Below, piece by piece: positions 24,710 to 35,650 of a stretch of 64,000 bases of DNA. The notes below the pieces were generated by a model. That model had not been told where the DNA came from. It saw only the letters and a program-made list of their open reading frames with translations, and did not search any database. The stretch spans positions 16,244,908 through 16,308,907 of the forward strand of contig CM069593.1 in NCBI GenBank assembly GCA_035771175.1, written 5' to 3'. The stretch comes from Paratinospora sagittata. Lineage: Eukaryota > Streptophyta > Magnoliopsida > Ranunculales > Menispermaceae. The position numbers and the translations under genes are program-made. How positions within the stretch are numbered: position 1 is the first letter of the stretch; each line of letters opens with the position of its first letter.

Positions 24710-25465
24710 ATGGGCGGTGAGGATCGGATTAAAGGGTCATGGAGCCCGGAAGAAGACGCGGTGCTAACAAAGCTGGTGGAGGAGCACGGGCCGCGCAACT
24801 GGTCGTTAATAAGCTCCGGCATACCGGGCCGCTCCGGGAAGTCTTGTAGGCTAAGGTGGTGCAACCAGCTAAGCCCATTGGTGCAGCACCGGCCCTTCAC
24901 TCCGGCTGAGGACGCTATCTTAATCAAGGCCCATGCTAGCCACGGCAACAAATGGGCTACAATAGCTCGGCTTCTACCGGGCCGGACCGACAACGCCATC
25001 AAGAACCACTGGAACTCGACTCTCAGGCGGAAGATCGAGGCGGCGGCGGCGGGTGATCAGTCCTCTTCGGATAAGGAGACGGAGTCGGAGTGGGCGAGGA
25101 AGCGATTGTGTGTTCGTGGGTCGTCGTCTTCGGAGGAGGAGGAGGAGCCGGAGCCGGGGACATCGTTGACGTTGACGTTGTCGTTGCCCGGGGAGAATCC
25201 GGTGGGATTGGATGGAGAGAAGAAGAAGATGATGAGGGAAGAAGTTTGGAAGCAAAAGAATGAAGAAGAAGATGAAGAGGAGATGGAGATGGAGGAAGAG
25301 GAGAAGAGATATGCTGTGGAGGTGAAGGAAATGTGTTTGATGAGTGTAATGCACAGGATGATTGCGGAGGAGGTAAGGAACTACATTGATGGATTGAGGG
25401 GTTTGGAGGGAGGTTTCAGATCAGTTAGTAAGTTGGATTCTGAAGCCCAAAGGAATTCAACTTAG
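24710..25465 (+). CDS. R2R3-MYB transcription factor, subgroup 22 (MYB44/70/73/77) type
   Basis: Intronless gene, 251 aa, nuclear. R2 spans about residues 7-56 with Trp at 11, 31 and 50. R3 spans about 59-107, where Phe63 replaces the first Trp (usual in plants) and Trp82 and Trp101 are kept. [29 protein letters not shown] and [15 protein letters not shown] are hallmarks of subgroup 22 and its neighbours. After the DNA-binding domain comes a Ser/Glu-rich stretch and then LTLTLSLPG, an EAR-like LxLxL motif expected to recruit TOPLESS-type corepressors. A very acidic Glu/Met/Lys segment follows at about residues 180-205. LLPGRTDNA is used where most subgroup members have LLNGR or LLSGR, so exact placement is uncertain. 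The reading frame is open back to 24497 but its first ATG is 24710. Absence of introns fits the subgroup. Confidence 0.85.
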   Translation: MGGEDRIKGSWSPEEDAVLTKLVEEHGPRNWSLISSGIPGRSGKSCRLRWCNQLSPLVQHRPFTPAEDAILIKAHASHGNKWATIARLLPGRTDNAIKNHWNSTLRRKIEAAAAGDQSSSDKETESEWARKRLCVRGSSSSEEEEEPEPGTSLTLTLSLPGENPVGLDGEKKKMMREEVWKQKNEEEDEEEMEMEEEEKRYAVEVKEMCLMSVMHRMIAEEVRNYIDGLRGLEGGFRSVSKLDSEAQRNST

Positions 25466-28397
25466 ATTTGAATCGTTTTAATTGGGTTCTTATCTATGGT
25501 TGTAATTTTAAAAAAAAAAAAGAAAAAGTTTAAGGAACTACATTGATGGACTGATTAATCTGTGTGTTCTAACCTAATATTATAAAACTCAGATTCCCAT
25601 TTGCTGAGACCGTGAGATACTATCTCTAGATATTGTTTTCTTGCTGGGCCTGTATTTTCTTGAAAGTCCACCCGCACCGATGAATTCGAATTGGGCCTAT
25701 AAATTCAATTATAGAACCAAGTGTAGTTTCTATGGTTTTTTAATACTAATGGACAGAGGTTATTTTGAGAACTAAGACAAGGGCGGATTCAACAAGAGAT
25801 CATATGACCGAGAGATCCTAATCAACCAACCTCACAACAATACGATTACATTCTACCGATATGGGACTAAACCTGACGACAAACCCCTAAATTCTTTTGA
25901 CACTTTTGAACATTATAATGTTCTTTTTTTTCATGTTCCTTAAGAACCACATTGGAGAGGCTACTTAAAAAATAGGTAACAACTATTAAAATCATCTTTT
26001 GGATAAAAAAAAAAGAGAGGTTTTTGACATGGATCTAAGGTCATTTAACATTTTATTCTAAAGGTCTCATCTTTGTGAACTTTTCTCCAAGTATCTTTCA
26101 CGAAATTTCTTATCATTATTGCCTCGGATGCTTTATGCATTTCTTGTTTATAGATTTCAGGGGGATACGATCGTACAACATTATTGAGTCGAGTTGGGAG
26201 TTACACCTGTGGGCTATGGCTATATAGAATTATCTAAAAGCATTGCCCTTGGCAAGGGAATATTATTGTTAGGATGTTTTCTCTGCGCCTCTACCAAGTA
26301 ATTTCTTACTCTAGAAGTTAATAATCATCTACTTTTCAAATGTCCTTTTACCTCGTCGGATTTTACCTACCCTTCTTTTCTTTTTTACTTTGTTTGAAGT
26401 ATTATTGCCCCCTCCCCCGGTGTCATGTGGCATGCGAACTGCCCTTTTTCTTTTGTAAAAAAGAAAGAAGGGAAAGTGATAGATACACGTTCTAGTGCAT
26501 TTTCTTGCATATCTAAGGCACATCAATAGACGCCAACTCGCACTTGCTCAATTGGTTCTTTAGTTGTTACTTCTTGTACACTAAAAAAAAGTTCTAGATC
26601 TCTTTCTCAACAAAATAAATGAAGGCAACTATAGTTGTTAATCCTATTGTTGTGGGCCTATGACTCTTAGTTTTGTTTGTGGTTGTGAGCGTTTTTTTTT
26701 CTTATTCTACCTGCACTTGCTCAATTAGTTATTTAGTTTGTCTCTATGATCCTTATGACACTGTTTATTATTTATTTTTACTTATTTTCTAGAATGTTTC
26801 ATGTGTTGTTGATAAGATCTACTCTTAAAAAAAACAACAATAGATAATTTCCATAGAAGATTTTTTTTTTATCCGCAAGTCTGTTAGTGTTTTCCAAAGA
26901 GTACTTAGTTATTTTTTAAATTTTGTATGAGACAAACATTGTTTCTAATTTGTATATGAACTTAGCTTTGTATAGAGTTGAGTAGAACAAGCAATAATTA
27001 GAAAAAAAACTTAGTTGAGTTGAGTTAGTTTTTTTATTATGTATGAATCGTATTTTAATAACAACATTAAAATTTAAACAAACTTAGTTAACTTAAATAA
27101 GTTATGCTCAGGAGGCAAATGAAAACGTGACGTAAATATATAATCATTCTTTTCTTAGTTGCATAAACAGAATGCGTTGTTAGATAAACATCATGTTTGT
27201 AAACAAATACTTACAAATTGGTAGTAACACAACGACTTAAAGGAGTAATTGCATGTTTTCACATTTCACTTTATATGTTCTTAGTATTTGTGTAACTAAA
27301 TTATATAAATGGTGAACTTTGAACCCTTTTTTTTATTTGTCGAAATTAGGGTGACCCGTGTAGGTAAGCTCCAATTTTATTGGACAAAGTCTATGCGGCT
27401 TCACCTTCAAGTAGAGATGAAGTGTTGGATTAATTTGGGGACAATTGGGGCTTGCTTTGTGACGTATGCTAAGCTTCTCACTAGGGCCACGGTTCGAGCC
27501 CAGAACGATGCACTGGGTCAATCACGATTACTAAAATAGATCTGCTGGGCGTGATTTTCGTGACTTCTTTGAGTCTTAACAATTTTGACCTACGTGGTGC
27601 GACGTTTTTGTTGACTCTAGTCCGCAAGTTAAGAATTTTTTAGAGGAATGGGCCCACTTTAAAAGTTGACAGGTGACGTGAGACGGTTGACGTGTTGAAA
27701 TCTGGGGATTAGACGGTATAGCCCCGCTACACAGTGGAATTGCTGGTTTCCTTGCTGGATCTTTGTTTTTAATTTTTAAATTTTAATTGCAAATATTGTT
27801 TTCAAATTTTTTAAGTTTAATCTGTATTTTAGCGAAACCAACGGCAAAACTCGGGAGACGAGCGCGTGGTGTTAGCCACTTGTTCTTTTTTTTTTTTTTC
27901 TTTTTTCTTTTGAATTTTGGTTTTCTTTCTTTTCAAAGTGTTAGCCACTTGATTGCCCAATTTGAATCACTCCGGAGGCATTTTCCAACTCACTCCCAAG
28001 CGTACTTAAACTCTATGGATCTAGTGTAATTGATGAGAAAATGACTTTAAAACTTAAAGGTTTTACATTTAATTTTTATCATTGTCTCACCCAATAAGAT
28101 AAAAAAGATTAATAAGTCAGAAACTAATATGATACTTTCTCGAGAGTGTAATATAAACCCTATAATAATATCTGATTATACTCACTAATTATTAACATTA
28201 TTTCTGTCAAAAAAAAAAAAACAAAAAAAAAACTTCATGGATCACATGGTGATAAGTAACTTACTTCCAATCCCTTATACTTATAGACGTAACACTGGTC
28301 AAATTAAACTCCTCCCAGGAATATTGTCTACTTAGGCTAGCAATTTTTGACTAATTTTAATTAACTTGAAGGATTTTTATTGTTGTCAATTTTTTAT

Positions 28398-28435
<38 letters not shown>

Positions 28436-28540
28436 AGTTTAACGAGCTAGCTAGTAACATATTTTGGTTAAAGTGGTTCAATACTACTTTTACAATTTAT
28501 AAAAAATAGATGGGTTTTTTTTTTTTTTTTTTTTTTTTAA
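25466..28540. other. 3.1 kb intergenic region, no gene supported
   Basis: AT-rich spacer with short ORFs of no recognisable family. There is a GC-balanced patch around 27330-27530 and a TA/GA microsatellite near 28397-28435. The PDC duplication unit begins just after a T-run at about 28541. Confidence 0.45.
28397..28435. repeat. (TA)n(GA)n microsatellite
   Basis: An uninterrupted alternating TA run passes directly into a GA run. Confidence 0.85.
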
Positions 28541-28601
28541 AAGGCAAGAAATATTAAACGTGTTAGATCGAGAAGAGCGACAATAGGACAAAAGTAAGCA
28601 T

Positions 28602-28611
28602 GCCACGTGGC
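28602..28611. promoter_or_regulatory. Palindromic G-box upstream of PDC-A
   Basis: GCCACGTGGC, a perfect palindrome around the CACGTG core bound by bZIP and bHLH factors, about 1.2 kb upstream of the ATG. It is kept in the PDC-B copy at 52495-52504 within a conserved block. Confidence 0.5.
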
Positions 28612-29289
28612 ACGTACATCTTTGTAATGTACGTGGTCTCGTGGATTGGCTCTTTCCTTTCAAAAAGCTTTAAACAGTAAAGATTTTGAGGTATTTATTT
28701 TGAGTAGTTTAATGCAATTTAATGAGTTGAATTTATAAATAGAAACATTTACAAAGAAATTTTAATATAATTATCTTATTAGCAAAAATGACTACAATTG
28801 CTTGCGCAACACTTAAGTAGATTACTAGTTTTATACAGAAACTAACCAATTTCTTTTTGAAGAAAATAAAGAAGTTTTTTTTTAATAGAAAATAAATATA
28901 ATATATAAATAAAGAAATATAATACTTTCTTAATTATTATTATTATTATTAAGAAAATAAAGAAGTTTTGAGTCCTAATTGTTAAGATTTTTGCTATATA
29001 TATCTACTTTTTCTACTCAAAGTTTCTTATTCATAAATAAATAAAAAATTATTTTGTATATAAAAAAATCTTAAATTCCATTGTCAAAGTCATGCTTAAT
29101 TAGTAATAATAGCATGCCTTTCATAGGTTGAAAGTGTGATTCTATAAAATGTACTGTATCTAAAACCAAAACGATTTAATATTTTTAATTTTTTATTAAA
29201 ATTTGTCTAATTACACCCGCATAAATTATATTATTGAATTCTATTTTCTATACAAAGACTTATATAAGGATTAACTGAGGAACAAAAAC

Positions 29290-29470
29290 ACCAAATGTGA
29301 CTAAGAAGGGGTTGACTCATTGGTTTAAAAAATAAACTACGAGTTGTGATTAAAGAATTTATTATGAATTCGAGTTCCTACTCTTCCATATCTAACGTGA
29401 GAAATGTCTGTAAATATGTAAATATTTAAATATGAAAGAATTAGTCTCTATAAAAAAAGAAAAGAAAAAG
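29290..29470 (+). repeat. SINE-like repeat in the PDC-A promoter
   Basis: GGTTGACTCATTGGTTTAAA (A-box like) is followed by GAATTCGAGTTCC (B-box like), and the block ends in an A-rich tail with AAAAGAAAAAG. The diverged equivalent lies in the PDC-B promoter around 53100-53200, so it predates the duplication. Confidence 0.4.
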
Positions 29471-29603
29471 AAATGAATAAATAAAAATCCAACTAATACG
29501 ACCCACAGACGCGTTGCTCTTTTCTGCTACTCTGGAGAAGCCTTCTAAAATTGTGTCCAAAACCCGCCCCTGGTTTTACGAATCTTGCAGTCTAAAACCA
29601 ACT

Positions 29604-29610
29604 TATAAAT
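29604..29610 (+). promoter_or_regulatory. Probable TATA box of PDC-A
   Basis: TATAAAT lies 191-197 bases before the ATG in a context (CAGTCTAAAACCAACT) that is identical in the PDC-B promoter. A CT-rich leader follows. Confidence 0.5.
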
Positions 29611-29800
29611 TCACAACCACATCTTCTCCCTATCTTCACTCACAATTCACACATCCTCATTCCTCAAGATCCTAAATTCATTCTTAAACCCTTTTTCTCG
29701 ATCTCATTTCCATTCCAAACTCACCCAACTTTCTCTTGTCGTGTCTTGTCTTGTCTTCTCTTCTCTTGTTGTCAAGTGTCACCACCTCTCCTTCTCTCTA

Positions 29801-32140
29801 ATGGAAACCAGCATTGGATCTTTAGACACGTGTAAGCCCACTTGCAACGATCTGGGCTCACCACCCACCAACGGCGTGGTCGCCGCAGTCCATGGCTCGG
29901 TCCTTCCATCCGTCATCGGCTTGCCGGAGGCCACACTGGGTCGCCACCTGGCTCGTCGGCTCGTAGAGGTCGGCGTCTCCGATGTGTTCTCTGTTCCTGG
30001 TGATTTCAACCTCACGCTTCTTGACCATCTGATCGCCGAGCCAGGGCTCAACCTCGTTGGTTGCTGTAACGAGCTTAATGCTGGGTACGCTGCTGATGGC
30101 TACGCTAGGTCTCGTGGTGTTGGCGCTTGTGTTGTTACTTTTACTGTCGGTGGTCTTAGTGTTATAAATGCAATTGCTGGAGCTTATAGCGAAAATCTTC
30201 CCGTTATTTGTATCGTTGGAGGGCCTAATTCTAACGATTATGGGACTAACAGAGTTCTTCATCATACCATTGGATTGCCTGATTTTAGCCAAGAGCTTCG
30301 GTGTTTTCAGACTGTTACTTGCTTCCAGGTACTCTGTTTTTTATGGGTCTGTTATGTTGTTGTTAAATGTTGAATAATTGCAGGTTTTTTTTTTTTTTTT
30401 TGGGTGAGTATTTGGTGATTAAGATTTTTGTGGTGTTTATGGATTTGTAGGCGGTTATAAACAACTTGGAAGATGCACATGAATTGATAGATACGGCAAT
30501 TTCGACTTCTTTGAAAGAAAGCAAGCCTGTTTATATAAGCATTGGTTGCAATTTGCCTGCAACTCCTCATCCTACTTTCAGTCGCCAGCCCGTTCGATTC
30601 TGTTTAACGCCCAAGTAATTATTTGATTAATTAGATCTCTATGTACTTGATTTTTTTTTTCGGAATCTGGGCAGCAGTTTAATTTTTTATTCATGTTGTG
30701 ATTTACCTGATACAGAATGAGCAATCAAATGGGTCTAGAAGCGGCAGTAGAAGCAACAGCAGAGTTCTTGAACAAGGCTGTCAAACCAGTTCTTGTGGGC
30801 GGCCCAAAATTACGAGTTGCGAAGGCTTGCGATGCCTTCGTCGAATTGGCCGATGCTTGTGGCTTTCCAGTGGCGGTGATGCCGTCGGCGAAAGGCCTAG
30901 TTCCTGAACACCATCCTCACTTCATTGGCACATATTGGGGAGCAGTGAGCACAACTTTCTGTGCAGAAATCGTCGAATCCGCCGATGCCTACTTGTTCGC
31001 CGGCCCCATTTTTAACGATTACAGCTCTGTTGGGTACTCTTTGCTCCTCAAAAAGGAGAAGGCGATCATAGTTCAGCCTGATCGGGTTGTGGTGGCAAAT
31101 GGGCCTGCATTTGGGTGTGTTTTAATGAAGGATTTTCTGGGGGCGCTAGCAAAGAAGCTTAAGCATAATAAAACTGCATTTGAGAATTACCATAGGATCT
31201 TTGTTCCAAATGGGGTTCCTCTGAAATGTGAACCAAATGAGCCTTTGAGAGTTAATGTCCTGTTCAAGCATATACAAGCAATGCTGTCCGGTGACACTGC
31301 TGTCATTGCAGAAACAGGGGATTCATGGTTCAACTGCCAGAAGCTTAAATTGCCTGAAGGATGCGGGTAAGCAATAAGAGATTTGATTAATTAATTAAAT
31401 ACCCAATTTATTTCTGATTACATATATCATAGAAAGATTATCATTTTTTGTAGGTATGAGTTCCAGATGCAATATGGATCAATTGGGTGGTCTGTAGGTG
31501 CAACACTTGGGTATGCCCAAGCAGCAAAAGATAAACGAGTAATTGCTTGCATTGGTGATGGAAGCTTCCAGGCGAGTAACGAATTAATTGAACGACGAAC
31601 TCGATTTATATGTTAATTTGATTTGAATGTGTTGTGAATAGAAATTCTTGTGGGTGGCACAGGTTACAGTACAGGATATATCAACAATGCTCCGACAGGA
31701 GCAGCAGAGCATTATATTTCTGATAAATAATGGTGGTTACACCATAGAAGTTGAGATCCACGATGGGCCTTATAATGTGATTAAGAACTGGAATTACACT
31801 GGATTGGTGGAAGCAATCCATAATGGTGAAGGAAAATGCTGGACAGCCAAGGTAGGTGGTTTAATTCAAAAGCTGTTCTCTTTGATCTTTGTTGGTTTCT
31901 GTATCAAAAGTGTGTTAATTTGTGAAATGATTTTTTGTTAAAATTTTGATGATTGATTGATTTATTCAGGTGCGTTGTGAAGAGCAGCTGGTGGAAGCAA
32001 TTGAGACTGCAAAAGGGGAAAAGAAGGATTGCTTGTGCTTCATAGAAGTGATTTGTCACAAGGATGATACAAGCAAAGAGCTGCTTGAATGGGGTTCAAG
32101 GGTATCTGCTGCCAATAGCCGCCCACCAAACCCTCAGTAA
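29801..32140 (+). CDS. PDC: Pyruvate decarboxylase A (intact)
   Basis: Thiamine-diphosphate enzyme (EC 4.1.1.1) turning pyruvate into acetaldehyde and CO2 in the cytosol, the entry step to ethanol fermentation under low oxygen. Six exons, 29801-30328, 30451-30614, 30716-31366, 31454-31571, 31663-31851 and 31970-32140, give 606 aa, the usual plant length. The catalytic Glu is in [13 protein letters not shown] (Glu91), the His pair in VLHHTIG (154-155), the ThDP/Mg motif runs from GDGSFQ (482) to NN (509-510), and the second catalytic Glu is in GGYTIE (516). Intron 4 starts with GC rather than GT (CAG followed by GCGAGT), an accepted minor donor class. The ATG at 29801 follows a CT-rich leader; the in-frame extension to 29741 has no upstream ATG-based homology. 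It is the better conserved member of the A/B pair. All catalytic residues are present, so an active enzyme is expected. Confidence 0.95.
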
Positions 32141-33456
32141 ATTGAATTCTTGGTGGAAATCTAAAGTGGGTTTTATTTTTTTTAGTTCTACAAAGGTGGT
32201 GTGTTGATTGCTCTCTTATTTATTTTTCTTGTTGTAAGTGTTGCAAAAATGTTGCATGTTTTCAAGACTTTATATTAGTGATTTTGGAATATTTATTTCT
32301 TCGTACAAATAACAGAAGCTTTTCGTAGTCTTCGTACCTTTTTCCTAAGACAATGGGAATTGACTATTAGACGAACTTAAGGAATATACTTAAAAAGTTG
32401 TCTCCCAAGAGCAACCTCGGAATGGCACGGACCCTTTTAAATAGGCCCCACTGCATTAGATGCCTGAGAACAGTTTCCCCTCGTTGTGTATTTTCATGAG
32501 ACTTGTAGTGGTAAGGGGCGGGTCCAATCAAACGATACGTGTTCAACAAAATATCTTGTATGACTCTTCTTAGAAAAGACTAGGTGCTGATTAAATGCGA
32601 AATTGTAGTTATGTTATTGTTTTTTTTTTTTTTTTCTGTCAGTTTTATTCTATTTTTCCAATCAAATCTTCAAGAGTGGAATACATCCTGTCATTAAATA
32701 AAATCACATATTAAAGATTTAATAGAGACGCAACGGTGTTGCAATTTGACAACAAGAGGGTGAAGACTCTCCTAACAAATTTTTTTTTATATTATAACAA
32801 GAAGTTAGAACCTTCACAATAAGAGAGAAAAACTCTTTATTTACATAACATCTTAACTACTAACGTGATTAAAAATAGGACACTATCATACTACAAAATA
32901 TTTACCTATTTTACATCCTTGCCTCTCAAGTGGTGGAGACAAGGTTTTTCCTTCTTCGCTTCTCTCTATTGTCATCATGGCAAAGAGGATTGCAGTGGCG
33001 AGCTTAAGACCGAGAAGCATAAAAGATCAGCAATGATCACGAAGCGGCCTTGAATTAAGGCCTCTCCCTTCCTTTCTCAATGCACAACGAATCCCACAAT
33101 CCGGTGGCAATTCGGTAAGGTGAGCTCGAGCTTAGCGAAGTGTATAAAGTCAAACGTATTATTAATCGATCTAATAACGCAATTCAGCTTCAAGACTTGA
33201 AAACTTGTCCGCAAACCTCCAAAGCTTGGATCTACTTCTAATCTTTCGAGATATGGTTCAAATCTCATCGAATCTGCTGTCAAAAGGTATTATTTTCGTC
33301 GATACTACTTCTAAAGATGCTGGAAACCTGAAAACCCTCTCTTTTATTGTTTTCCGATGCATTAAAGTTAGATGAGAGTTGATTCAAGAACAAAAACAAT
33401 GGTCAACGGTACCTAAAGGAAGGAATGTGGTTATGTTATGGTTCAATTTGTATCTT
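32141..33456. other. PDC-A 3' flank, part of the duplicated unit
   Basis: 3' UTR and spacer that align in large part with the flank of PDC-B (55786 onward and again 57285-57368). The middle part (about 32860-33230) differs from unit 2, where a LINE relic sits instead. It ends in the target duplication ATCTT of the LTR element. Confidence 0.6.
33452..33456. repeat. Target-site duplication ATCTT, left
   Basis: ATCTT directly precedes the TG end of the element; the same five bases follow its other end at 42084-42088. The homologous empty site in unit 2 reads TTGTGTCTTTAAGG near 59638. Confidence 0.9.
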
Positions 33457-34000
33457 TGTCACGACGTCCCTGACGTAGTCTGACATCATGACCAGCACAG
33501 CATACTATACACTGTACATACCCATATACAGTATATAATATACTGTCAGCCTTCACGTACTCTTTTAAACCTTCCCAAAATGTACATAAATTTTTTTTTT
33601 TACCTATACCACAAATCAAATTCCATAACCATTTCATTCATTCACACATCAAATTATCATTTCCTCATCCAATATAAATATATGCCCACACATCCCATCT
33701 AGATGATAATACATATATAATGTGTGATAAGTATACATATCAAAATAACAAAACTATAATCTATTTCCTCCAAGCATACATACACATACCAGACAAGTTC
33801 ATTTTCCCTTCGAGTCAATACCTGAAATATTGGAGGAAATAGGGTGAGCAAACAACAGCTCAGTGAATATAGTTCTTGAGATGGCAATTATATACATTTA
33901 TAGAAATATGACACTTAAAATCATTTCAAACACTTATTCAACACATGCATCATTCAATGAATATATTGTACATGTCAACATCATAAATTTCATGATTTTT

Positions 34001-34200
34001 AATAACATAATGCACAATCTCCCTCCTCCGCAAGGCAAGAGAGCGGGTCTAACCCTTGTATGGTCGTACAAGGTAGACACAACTTCTCATGACCCAATTC
34101 AATAACACCATGCACAATCTCCCTTCTCCGCAAGGCACGAGAGCGGGTCTAACCCTTGTATGGCCGTTACAAGGTAGCCACAACATCTCATTACCCAAGT
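34001..34200. repeat. 100-base tandem duplication inside the LTR
   Basis: Two units with a period of 100 bases begin AATAACATAATGCACAATCT (34001) and AATAACACCATGCACAATCT (34101). The other LTR of the element has the same doubling at 40463-40660. The two solo LTRs of the family at 46181 and 57369 carry the unit once, so the duplication marks a sub-lineage. Confidence 0.85.
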
Positions 34201-34594
34201 AACAGTCATTTCAAGGATCGCAATCCTTGTTAGGACAGACCTAACGAAATGACAATGAGGAATCGCAAAGCCTCATCATTACAAACTCCAACGCTAAAAT
34301 CAGTTTGCATGATCCATAAAACTCAATGCCTTATATATAATATCACATGCGTACAATCAAACAGTATATATGCGTACAATGTCATACAAGAACCAAATCA
34401 AGAAAACTATACTCACAGTGGTTACACGGGTTTTCTAATTCAACTGCTAAAATCGAGCAACAATAGGGCTTCCTCAAGAGCGTTTATCCATGCCCTTAAG
34501 CTCTCAATTTAAACACTGAAATGACCATAGATTATCATGAGAATCATCATTTACCATTTCGGTAGCTACTAAAATATCAACTCACTTTTCACAG

Positions 34595-34760
34595 TACTAT
34601 TCACTTTTACTATTTATCATACTATTCATTTTTACTATTCACTATTCACTATTCACCATTTACTATTTACCATTTACTATTTACTATTCACTATTCACTA
34701 TTTATTTTTACTATTCACTATTCACCATTTACTATTTACTATTTATTTTTACTATTCATC
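34595..34760. repeat. TACTATTCAC/TACTATTTA minisatellite in the LTR
   Basis: About 16 short units of ACTATTCAC, ACTATTTAC and ACTATTTATTTTT type. The matching array at 41057-41228 differs in unit number, showing slippage since insertion. Confidence 0.85.
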
Positions 34761-35615
34761 CGAATGTTGTAAATTGTATTAAAATTGTCCAACGGCTCCA
34801 AAAATCATAAAATTGAGTCTAACCACATATTCGGGTTTCTAACAGTCCAGGAAGCATTTTTTTAGCTTCCTAGCGGGTTTTCATTCACGTTGGGGTCAAA
34901 ACCCCAATTTGTCAAAACGCCGTAAAACGGCTCTCACAACAAAAATTAATCCGCTAGAAAGGTTACAACTAGCTTAGATAGTAATTTTATGATGAAAAAT
35001 AGCAAAAATAGCTTACCGTCACGTCGAATTTGGCGCGAATTCCGCGTTCTCTCTTTTTCTTCTTCTCCTTCTTCTCTCTGTTTCTCTCGTGCCTCTATGT
35101 TCTTCTGCAACTTCTTCATCTTCTTCCTATTTCATTTCTTTCTTTCTTTTTTTTATTCTTTCTTCTTTTTATTTTTATTTTTTTATTTCCTTCTAGTTGC
35201 CACACGTTGGAAGCAACTAGAAGGATTTTTTTATTTATTTTTTTATTTATTTTTTTATTTTTTATTTTATTTTTTATTTAGATTTATATATATATATATA
35301 TATGATTCCATGCACCTTGACTCCCTTTATTAACTAACTCCTCCATCAAATTTCATTAAATTCATTCAATCATAATCAAATCCACATTTTTAATTAACCA
35401 ATCCCATAAATTAATCAATTTAATTCACATGTATCATCTTCATTTCATAATTTTATTTATTTACTAATCATACACGCGTATATTTAGCGCATACGTATCA
35501 ACTACGTGTATTATCACGTGTATATTTAGCTCATACGTATAAAATACGTGTATTATACATCTTAATATACGCGTACTTCAACGTATATATTTAATTAAAT
35601 TTACGGGGTGTTACA

Positions 35616-35650
35616 ATCTCCCCAACTTAAGGAATTTCGTCCTCGAAATT
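35616..35650 (-). promoter_or_regulatory. Polypurine tract and conserved pre-PPT motif
   Basis: On the - strand, TTTCGAGGACGAAATTCC is followed by TTAAGTTGGGGAGAT directly before the 3' LTR (TGTAACACC). This is the plus-strand priming signal with the motif usual at the pol 3' end of Tekay-like gypsy elements. Confidence 0.8.

Larger units (their letters stand above)
33457..35615 (-). repeat. 3' LTR of the gypsy element
   Basis: 2159 bases, TGTCACGACG to GGGGTGTTACA as read on the + strand. It is nearly identical to 39919-42083; about 17-20 single-base differences were counted by eye, plus small length changes in the TACTATTCAC array and homopolymer runs. The last 140 bases (35470-35605) are dense in ACGTAT, ACGCGTA and TACGTG motifs. 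Confidence 0.92.

Noticed and set aside
27470..27530. B-box-like GGTTCGAGCCC
   Set aside because: No A-box or cloverleaf pairing upstream; probably chance or a decayed SINE.
34595..34760. Regular short repeats that might look like a CRISPR array
   Set aside because: Units are about 10 bases without spacers and lie inside a plant LTR, so they are a minisatellite.
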